Shown here: positions 47,223 to 57,500 of the stretch, in pieces | Position numbering within the stretch: the stretch's first letter is position 1 | How the letters are laid out: every line of letters begins with the position of its first letter | Assembly (NCBI GenBank): GCA_037013685.1 | Contig: CM072884.1 | Coordinates: 4,340,001-4,404,000, forward strand | Source: Acridotheres tristis | Lineage: Eukaryota; Chordata; Aves; Passeriformes; Sturnidae | Length of the DNA: 64,000 bases | Direction of reading: 5' to 3' | Position numbers and translations under genes: made by a program | The notes under the pieces: generated by a model | The model's input: the letters and a program-made list of their open reading frames with translations, nothing else | Databases searched by the model: none | What the model was told of the DNA's origin: nothing

Positions 47223-48308
47223 ATCAGCTGATTTTTGTCCTTGGAAGAGCTAGGACTGAGTCACACTGTGTCTTCTCCAATGTCTTTTTAAAAAGGAAGC
47301 TTCTAGTTCCCATCTTTTGACCCCCCAGGAAAGCTCATGGGCCAGGCTGGCCCAGGACAGAACCAGATAAAAGTCTGAATGCTGTTTATCTGTACTGGGG
47401 GCTCCAGTTGTGAGTCATGCAAAAAGATCTCTGTTGATTCCCTTTGCAAACAAACAAGCAAACTAGAAAGGAAGAGGAAAAGGAAACTCACCTACCTCAT
47501 ACCACAGATACCTTTGCTGTATCCTGCTGGGCAGGTCCTGCACACTCTCATCCTTCTTGCTGGAGTACTGCATCCCCACAGGGTGATAGGAGCTGTGTCT
47601 GTAGGGATGCCACATCATGGCAAGGAAGAGCTGTGACACAGCCACTCAAGTCTTGGTGTGCTCACAGCCCAGACTTGTGTTAATGCAGGTACAGGGGTGA
47701 TCCAGCAGGGAAAAGAGAGGGTGGTGTGTTGAATCTTGGGTGTCACAGCAAGGGGAGGAAGGGATGGCAAATTATAGGCTTGAAAAGACCCTAACAATTT
47801 CATGCACAAAAAGAGGATGAATTGTGTTGATCCTGCAGATGCCTCCTCTGGGCAATGCAATTTCTAGCTGCTTCTGCAATGCAGTGACCATGTGTTCTTG
47901 TTAATTACTGCTAATTGTGGCAAGAAGTGATCTAAAAACATTTGCTTACGGACTGCCTTATATTGGAGAACAGAGCTTTCAAATGACCCAAATGTTATGG
48001 AAGCACATATACCATTGGCATCCAGTAAAAACATGCTTTTAAGTCACTGAGTTGCTTCTGAAAATCCTATTTGTGAATCTTTAGGATACAAGTGCAGCCA
48101 AGGATGGTGAAGGCCCTGCCATGCCCACTGCTACCCTTTAGATGCAGAGATGGTGAGAGGACCCTGTAGGTTACAGACTTGTGGAAAACACTCAGAGCAG
48201 GCAGCCTAGCAGCTCCTCCTCACTGCTGGCCACAGGTTGCTGGATGTTGGGATCAAGGTGACCATACAGAGCAGAGGCAAGGATGACAGAAATCTTTGCT
48301 AATGACTG

Positions 48309-48337
48309 TTTTGCTATGTTTTGCAAACATAGCAAAA
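48309..48337. repeat. Perfect inverted repeat (13-bp stem, 3-nt loop)
   Basis: TTTTGCTATGTTT, loop TGC, then AAACATAGCAAAA. Every stem position pairs. No flanking signature of a transposon was found. Confidence 0.9.
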
Positions 48338-49899
48338 AGATCTCTAAAGTGGCTGGGCATCTGACATTGGTGATTAATGCATTCATTCATAGATGAACCT
48401 GAACTGAACATGAACAGGTCTTGTCCTCTTAGGAGGGAAAGGTGGGATCTTGATGTTCCTTCCTCTCTTTACTGGCAGGAATTACAAAAATGTATAGTGT
48501 TAGCACGCTGCTACCTATGCATATTCCTCATTGGCTTTCACAGGCAGGCCTTATCAGAGTATGTATTTTTGGCAACACAATGAAGTCACCCTGGTTTCGT
48601 ACTAAAGCTTTTCATTCAATAGCAGTTTTATTTAAATAACATAATAATATGCTCGAAAAATCCTATATATCAGTAAAAAGATTTCCCAGAGCTGCAGCCA
48701 TCAGCAAAAATAACACTTCAAGGGTTTGCATTGCCCACAGGTGAGGAACGAAGAAGAAGCTGATATGCAAAGCTTTGGCAGTGTTGCTGGTACCTATGGC
48801 AGCTCTTTTAGCTGTGATGCCAATGCTTCTGAGCTTTGCCAGCTCATGTTACACAGGGAAAGAAAATCAACCCAGAAACAAATATAAAATCTCTTAAAAT
48901 TGCCTACATTAAAGCAGTCTGCTTCTGAGACCCCCAATGAGAGAGAGCTGTCAGGGAAAAGTGAATAGGATATAAGTGCCTAAATACCTTTTCCTATCTA
49001 GGCTTTAATAACTAACAAAAGCTATAAATATAGAGCATCTAAAACAAGCATCTTAATGTCAGATTTATGTAAGTATCAGGTGCTGAAGCATATGCTGTCC
49101 ACAATACCTAGGAAACCAGTTTTTGCCAAGTCTCCAAAACAGCAGAATATAATCCATCTCAGTGCCAATTTATTTATTTGTGATGCATCAGAGTGGCTGA
49201 TAGAGGCAGGGTAAAAATCTCCCCACCAGTCAATCACTTCCACACCAACATGAGATGAGGCAGTGTCTGTGACTACTCACTCTACCATGTTTCCCTGTCT
49301 GCCTGGCTGCACGAAAGGTGAGACCCATCATGTTGTGAAACCACAGATTCTTGGAATGGAACACAAGTATTAATGCTTAAGAGGTACCATTTAGATTTCT
49401 CTCTTATCCCAACTGATTTGGATTACTGATTTTTATGAGACTGAAAGAATTTCCCATCTTTAAGATTGCTGTCTGTCCATCAAATTCAATTGAAATCAGT
49501 CAAGTGGGTTTTGAGGTAGAAGAGAGGGAAGAGAGGCTGTACCAATGATCCTGTGAAGAGGGTAACAGCAAGCTGACCAAGCTGGTTATAGTCCCTGCAC
49601 TTCACTAACTTCCTTTAGTTATGTGAAGCTGTTATGTGAAGAACTGAGAATTAACACTGGAAGTGTGGGCAGATGGTGTACAGTGATAGCATTTCTGTCA
49701 CTACCTCTGTTCATCAGACTTAAAATATTAAATGGGAGAAAAATCAAAAGTGGAAGCTGGAGTAAAGACTCTGCATGTCTCTTTCTGGAGGACGTAGGAT
49801 CAAACCACAAAGATCTTTAAGGGAGGTAAACATTTAAGAAACTCCTTGTGAGGAACCTCATCCTTGTGGCCTCCAAAGACAAGAAATGAGACTACTGAC

Positions 49900-50077
49900 C
49901 TTGCTCCAGCTTTGTTTACATCTTAAGTAATTTACTGTTAACATTCTGAGGTTAGTTAACAAGCTGTTTTTGGAAAATGTCTCTGCTTCTCGTTGCAGGA
50001 TCCTTGCCATTTCCTGCAGCTTCTCAGAGATACAACAGGATATATTTTTCCACTGGCTGTCCTCATTTGGAAGATTC
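49900..50077 (-). other. Weak candidate orphan exon (unrecognised)
   Basis: Within an open minus-strand frame of about 165 codons, an acceptor-like CTTTATTTTTCAG/GAATC and a donor-like GAGCAAG/GTCAGT bracket 178 nt. That stretch encodes 59 residues of helix-like composition (CISEKLQEMARILQREAE and a LTNLRMLTVNYLRC word). I do not recognise the peptide, and no partner exons were found. A frame this long is also expected by chance once or twice in a window of this size, so this may be nothing. Confidence 0.15.
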
Positions 50078-51339
50078 CTGAAAAATAAAGTTTCTGTACT
50101 TTTATGTGCTTTATTTTGCTTTGTGATAACAGTCTGAAGAGAATTGAGGTTATGCATCAAGCACAGAAGTATAGACAGATGGTCTTTTCTATCAGAGGGA
50201 TTGGATTTCCAGTCACTCCTAAGTTTCATGGTCTTGGAGGTCCCTTGATCAATTGCCATATAGACCAAAAGGTGAATCTTCAGTGTGGCTTTTGGCAGAT
50301 TTACCACATAAGCCTGAGGTCAGCACCAGAGCAAGATACAGGTCTGCTCTACTGCACTAAACACAGGTATCCAATGTAGACAACTACTTTTGAGGAAGCC
50401 TCCTTCCAAATCCACAACAAAGTTCATCAATAATATACTGCATTATATGACTAATTTAATCTCAAAATGACGTCTAAGAACATGATGTCCCCATTTAAGT
50501 TGCCTGAAATGATCACTCACACCCTAAAAGTGACTGTCCCTCAAATGGCTAGAAATAGAGCATAAATGACGATCCCACATGCAAACAACCCTTGCTGCCT
50601 AGTGGCAGTGAGGTGTTTAGAAGACACACTGCCCTCAGTTAAACATAATGTCAGATGTTTGCCTCAGCTGCCATCAGTTCCCCTTTTATTCTTCAGTCAA
50701 TTATAGCAGCAGTTATTTGTGACTTCCAAGTGCCCATCCAGAGCATGTGAGCAGTGCTGGCTGTGCAGTGCCCGTGCCTTGACAGACCCATCACCAGAGT
50801 GCTGCAAGCCATGGGCCAGGTGACCCAAGCAGCCTTTTGCAGCAGACAGGGAAAAGTACCTGTGGTACATGTGGCTGCTCTGCAAGCCACACACTGGGCA
50901 GTGGAACAGTGGGCATAACAGAGTAAGAACTGGCTGTGATGCATCTCACTTGTATTTAGATAACCCATGAGTCATCCAACTCCCATAAACTACACATTGG
51001 TATGAGTATATAAAGTAAATTGAGTTAGGCCCCTCAGGTAATCAAAGTCTGCGTGTGGGCTGCTGCCTGCATGGTGAAACACTTTAATACCTTTTAAACT
51101 TACTAAATATTTGAGAAAAATGAGGTTTATCCTCTCCTAGTTGCCTGTCATCATGTGCATGACTTCAGCTGCACTGCACAGTCCCACTGCACCCTTCCCT
51201 TGCTTCACGCACCTGCATGTTGGGAGAAACAAGGAAAGGCTGTTTAATTGTGGGAGAAAGTTCACAACAGTGGAAGGAGTTCACAAGTTACACAGAGCAG
51301 CAAGTGATGTCTAAGCCTACTGGTGATGTGGCTTGTCAT

Positions 51340-51390
51340 TCTGGCTGGGAGGGGAGGGGCAGGCTAGGACAGAAGCACTTTAAAAGAGAC
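51340..51390 (+). promoter_or_regulatory. Probable GPA33 core promoter
   Basis: A GGGAGGGGAGGGGC tract (Sp1/KLF-type) near 51345-51360 precedes a TATA-like CTTTAAAAG at about 51378-51386. The start codon follows about 120 bp later, which leaves room for a short 5' UTR. KLF-type regulation is known for mammalian GPA33; its application here is inference. Confidence 0.45.
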
Positions 51391-51504
51391 TGAGGAAGTG
51401 AATCTGTGAGGCCACTGCAAAGCAGCCCTTCAGGAAAAGCCAATTACCTACCCAGCCTCCTGGAGATTACAAGGAAGAACACCTTGAGCTGAAACAAAGC
51501 AGAG

Positions 51505-51553
51505 ATGAGGAGGATGGCAATGAAAGGACTTGGGCTGTTCATTTTCAGTGCAA
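51505..51553 (+). CDS. GPA33: GPA33 coding exon 1 (signal peptide)
   Basis: The ATG at 51505 opens MRRMAMKGLGLFIFSA; the donor is GTGCAA/GTGAGT in phase 1. In-frame Met4 and Met6 are alternative starts, and all give a usable signal sequence. The hydrophobic core continues across the intron into exon 2. Confidence 0.88.
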
Positions 51554-54500
51554 GTGAGTACTAGTTTGGTTATGTCCTCAAGGGTTGGGTGGAAGGAAAC
51601 AGCACTACAAAGTACAAGGACTCCAGTGCACTTTGTATGTCTCTTTTTTGTTTAGTGAAGGTTCCTTTGTGTTTATGGCCAGACAAGTATGTGTACCATC
51701 TCTGTCCTGAGTGTCCAGACACTCAGGCATCTCTCAAAATTGTTAGGAGTGGGAAAAATGCTGCTCTTTATGAACTTGGAAAGTATTTTTCATGAACGGT
51801 TTTATCAGTTTCTATTAATAGAGTATTTACCTCTGAAGAACGAACTTCCTTTTCTGGAAGTCTCTGTTCCACTGCTTTTTATCCTGTGTCATCTTCTTAT
51901 ATCAATGTTGCTACACCTTATTCCAGGCCTCAGACCAAGCTACACACATGGCAATTGCTTGGGGTTTTTTACTAAAAATCCTGGAAACCTCACTTCAACA
52001 ATAAGATCCACAAAAAGGAAAGTCACAAAGCTTAAAGTAATCAGAAAAAGTGGATGGGCTCTATATGCAATAAATGTGACTTGGGCCATGGTTTGATGAT
52101 CATTATGTAACTTGTGCAATGCCATTAGTATTCACTCTCCTTTTCCCTTATTCTCACCTTTCATGCTAGGCAAATTAGAGAGAAATAAGCTGTCTCTCTA
52201 GTAATATGTCGACTATTTGTCTTCTCTCCTTTTTTGGAGTTCTTTCAGAATTTGTTTCCCCTCCCTTCTGCCATATTTTGCATAGATTCTGTTTTCCCAT
52301 AGAAAAAAAACCCCAACCTCTGAAGAATAATCCACAACGTTTAGACATGCTGACTATGAAGTGAAATATGGTGAGAAGGGAGAAGGAGGAAATCAGCCCG
52401 AGTCTGACATCTCAGAATGAAACTGTTGCTTCCCTGAGAAAGGGAAGCTTTTTCTGGGATGCAGAAAGAGATGTGGGTGACAAATGAAGAGCACCAGAAG
52501 CAGTGGGACATGAGGGTGACAGAAACAGATGAATAAGTGTGCTACAGGCTGTGCCTCACATGCAGCTGGGTTCAGCTGCTCCCCAGCTCTGCCCCAAACA
52601 TGTCTGGAAGAAAAGAAAGATCTTATTTATTGTAGGATTTGACTCATCCAACTGGAAGAAGGAAAAGAAGTCTTAGGGTTGGGCAGTTTCTTCGCTGTCT
52701 CAGGGCTGTGTTTATGACCTGTCAGTGAACCCCAGCCCAGTGGAACCAGTTTCTGAGGGACAAAAGGATCAGGAAATGGGTTTTGCTCCATTTTCACCTA
52801 AATGCAGGAAATCATCTCTATCCAGTTACAAGAAGCAAGGAGAAAGCTTTCACAGGTGTCTCTCATCCGGAGGGCAGATGAAAGCAGCAGTCAAAAAGAG
52901 CCCCGGGGCTATGCAAACATAGCCCTTGCCCTGGGTGCTCCCGAGCAGAGAAAGATCTGGGAGTGGCTGCAATAAAAGCATGGTAGAAATACTTTGCCCT
53001 AGTTTCCTTCTCACAACTGTCATCAGTTGTAAATGAAATAATCCCCAAGAGAACAGAAGCCACCCTGCCATGTCACAGAGGAAGAGGTGAAAAGACACCT
53101 CACTAATGAACTCTGGGAGCCCACAGAACAACTCGGTCGTGGGGCAGGGCATGCAGAAAAAGGAGAGTTTAGGCTAAAAGATCCCTGCGCCAACTGTCCC
53201 ATGGCACCCTGTGTCATTACCTGAATTGTCACCCCAGGTTCTTAGTGCAGTGACAGCACAACCTTTTGATGTTAACCCTATGCTGTTATTTTCTAAGGGA
53301 CTCTTGTTCACTGCTAGTCAAGGATCTGGCAGTGCTTAGCTTGACAATGGTGTTCACTCACTTAGTGCACAGGGCTGCATGTTTTTCCTGTCTGAAAAAG
53401 TGGGTGTTCACAACCAGTTTGCAATTTTAGGTGGAATCTAGAAATCCTTTGCTCTCTCCCTTATACATTACACTTCCTTATAGATCTAACCTGGACAAAG
53501 ATATGGCAGAATGAGGACCCAAAGTCTGCTAGGTGGCAACTTTTCAGATGAATCCTCTCCAGGGAACAGTGACTCAGCTTTCAGAAGCAAACCTTTGCCA
53601 CCACATGCAGCATGGCCCTCATGGGGGAAGCCCTCCTCCTCTTTCCTCCTTACTCCTCCATGTTCCTCTTTGCCACGGGAGAACCTCTGAGCAGCACTTC
53701 CTTCCTTGCCATTTACAATTTTCCCAAATTATTTCCACAAATGATGGTGCCATTAAAAAAAAAAGAAGCAACACCAAAACCTCAAACCAACAAACCTAAA
53801 CACAGAACCCACACAAACTGTTAGGAGAAAGCAGGTGTTTTTAACCATGAATTCCCACAGGCAGGAAGGTCACCTATGGCAGGGCAAACATAAATGTCCA
53901 GCTCAATTCTGAGAATAACAAAGACCTGCCCACCAGGCAGTGCTCAGACATGATGAATTAAGAGCGAGTCAGAGGGAATTCAGTGTAAAAGAAACACCTG
54001 CCCTGCCCCCTGCATGCTTCCTCAGGGCACAGAGGGATTTCTATTTAATTCAAGTCTCAGCTATTCCTGTGCTTCAGAGGCAGGAGCTGGAGTTCTTGGA
54101 GAAAGGTGACTACTACCTTACTCACGAAAAAAAAAAAAAAACTAAGAGCTTTTCTTCCCTTGTTTCTTTCAATCACTCTTTGCTTCTCTAGGTTTCTCTG
54201 TTTTCAGGGATGAAAAACATGAAAAAGTTTTGATTCCCTAGCACAAAATGTCACTTTTCTATGGATTTGGATCGAGGCAAGTTATTTGACAGTTTTCCTG
54301 ATCCTTGAAATTTGACAATATCAGTTTGTCAGTTTAGCCTGAATCCTTAAGACTGTTGATGCACTTGTAGTATCTGTTTATCTGTCTCCCTCTGTACATT
54401 CTGAACTGTCAAAGGGTGTCAGTCATGCTGAAGGAGGGTTCAGGAAAAAAATAAAGAATCTTTCTAAATTTTATGGCAATATATGAGTAGGTGAAGAAGA

Positions 54501-57500
54501 GGGAAGCAAGGAGCACAAAGCAGAGTTTAGCTCTAAGCCATCCTGTGCAGCAGCTTCCCAGAGCCAATCAGCCCCAGCACACACCATCTCTTGCTCGGTG
54601 GGGAATGTCCTGGCTGACAGGGAATGAGGGGTTATTGTGGCATGTAAGGAAGCCAAAGAGACTACCATGGAATTCAGATGTTGTTATTTTTGCTGAATGC
54701 AGCATTTATTCTCTTCCTAGTTCTGGTGTCTGTTCATGCCATCACTGTGGAAGCACCTGCAAAGGAAATCAAAGTGGCAAGAGGAAAAAATGCTACCCTG
54801 CGCTGTAATTTTAAATCAAATTCAGTTCCTGACAGAGGAGACCTGGTAGTCTGGAAGAAAATCAATAGCAAGGTAAACTGAGCTGCATAAAGAAACAGAT
54901 GAGAGGGCATCCAAGAAGGGGCAGGAGATGGAAGCTGTGAGTGGGAATGGATGTTGGCAGAAAAAGACTTCTTCAAAATGTTTTTTAAGCTCAGAACTGT
55001 GTAAACAGAAGTGCTGAGTCTAGATGCAATTTATCCCAAATCTATTGCATCTAGGCAAGCCCCCACCCCTTTTCCTCCTCTCTCTTGGTCTTACAACTTT
55101 TTACTGAGGATACATTACTGTATGTACTGTAGGATTTACATCTACTGAAACATGTGAAACACTCAGATGATTTCTAAAAACATGCATCTCTATATGAACA
55201 TATATGCCTAATACACATATCTTTGGTACTATGTAGAAAGTTTTATGTTGATGATAACAATACATGGAGAGATTCTTGAGGTTTTCTACATCCATTTGAA
55301 GTATTTGAAAGTTAAGAAACTTTTAAAGTTCTCCTTGACTTCTTGGGAATTAGTGAGATGGGAAGCAGGCTTTGGAGATCTCCTTGCAAGATCTGCCGAG
55401 GGTTTCTTCTCTGGAGATCCTTGGTGGGAGAGTTTGTGTAACCAAAGGACAATTTGACTGACACGGGTCTCAGACAAATCTCATGCTGTCCTCTCCTATG
55501 GTGAGGAAAGGTGAATAAGCCCCAGCAAAGGAAATCAGTTGTCTCTGATTTCAGGTAAGTTGTTAGAAGGGGATTCCTGATGGAAACAGAGATCCTTTCT
55601 AATTTCTATGTTTTGCCTGGCTTTTTCTCAAACTAGTGTAGTTCAAGGTCCTCTTTTCCAAGCTGTTCTTTAAGAGTGGGCTGATTGATGGAGTTACATG
55701 GCAGACTCACAGAAGAAACCCAGACTGATGGTGTCCCCTCTCTCTGTGCCAGGTTGATGCTGTGACGCGGTATTTCGATGGGCTGGTGCAGTACGGGGAG
55801 GGCTACGACAAGCGCATCCAGTTCAGTGGCAATATTGACACTGGGGACATCAGCATCACCATCAGTGCTGTGACCATGGAGGACAACGGCACGTACGCCT
55901 GCAGCGTCCGCCTCCGCGAAGACCCGCCCCGAGAGTCCGCACTCCTGGATCTCTTTGTCCTCGGTGAGGTGACACAGGCAGCGCCACACCCCTGTCAGGC
56001 ACATCTGTCCTTCCTCTAATGTCCACACGGGTTTAAACAACAGATTGTCTAACAGCAAAAAAAAAGTTGTCATCCCTAATTCCACCTAATTGCCTAATTT
56101 GTTTTTTTCCTATTCTCATGGAAGGACGCTGGGAGGGGTAGAGCACGCAACTCCCTCAGACACCTCAGCCTTTAGAGTTGTACAGCTCACGTTCCTAATA
56201 ATCATCATTGCAAGGCTTTCCTCATCCCCCCTGTGTCCTGTCATGCTCCAGTTATCAAAGGATGGGTTACCTAACACTATTAGACATAGCCCAAAAAACA
56301 TCTTGCCATTCTTTCTTGGCTTTCCAGTGCCAAAAGGGGAGAAACAAATTAGAAACAAATTAGAAACAAATTAGAAACAAATTTACTTTAAGTTCCTTTA
56401 AGATGAAGGTAGCTGGTGCAAGACCAGCCTTTGCTTGCAAGAATAAAAACCACAGATGCAAATGGGCTGAAACAAGAAACTGCTTCTGATTAATACAACT
56501 CCTTTTTTCTTCCTTCAGTTGCACCATCCAAGCCTGAATGCAATATTGTGGGGACAGCACAATATGGACAGACAATCAACCTAACCTGCATTTCTCATGA
56601 GGGCTCCCCAACACCCACATACACCTGGAAAAGCTTCAATGTGCAAAATGAGCCCCGTGTGCTACCACACTCAGAAGGTAGGGGGAATCCAAAGACATCA
56701 GGGTGTTGAGGTCTATGCAAATGAGGGCTGGAAAGATTTTAAAATGCAAATACAAAAACACTCTTAAGGCTTATTCTAGGATGTTCTCTGAACAGGATTT
56801 TGAAGAGTTCTCATTTTGATACAAGTAACTTAGCAGGGGGAAAAGGACTCTTACCTGAAGTAAGAATGGTCAGAAAGACTTTAACTTCACCTCTCCCCTG
56901 GTGAGAAAGCTGGATGGCTCTGGAAGCAGCCAGAAATAATTATTTCTCAATTGTTGGGAGTAAGGCATAGCATGAGGAACAACACTGAGTTTTCTAACTG
57001 TCTTTGCATCCCAGCTTGCTTGACAATGAGCAGATCCTTTTCTAAACTGAAGGAAACAAAAGCTGGCTCTGGCAGCTTTCTTCCAGCGATGATCCCTCAC
57101 CTAGAGGAAGGGGGTATGAGAAAGTCAGAGCATGAAAAAGGCTTCTGGTTCTCTAGGACTGACACACAGGCCCTAATATTTTATTTGCTTTCATTTTAAG
57201 TCAGAATCTGGAAGGAAAAAGGAGCTGAATTTCCACAACAGGACCTTGACAGAACTACTCACACAGAAATTAGGGTTTAATACTCTTTTAAGTGTATCAG
57301 TGACAGAGGACTCAGATTTATTTCATTAAACAGCTTTGTTTTTTCCTGGCCTGTCCAGCTTCAGGAAGACTAAGTGTCTGTACCTACCCTTCCTGGTTTA
57401 AGGGAAGTAAACTAAAGATGATGAAGACTCCACAGGATATTCCACGCTCACAAGCTGTTTCTTGCATAAAATACACAAAGTATCACCAGGGGCAGGAACT

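Larger units (their letters stand above)
47223..51370. other. Intergenic DNA between STYXL2 and GPA33
   Basis: No gene is supported with confidence. A perfect 13-bp hairpin lies at 48309-48337 and a weak candidate exon at 49900-50077 (both listed). The remainder is ordinary AT-rich sequence. Confidence 0.55.
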
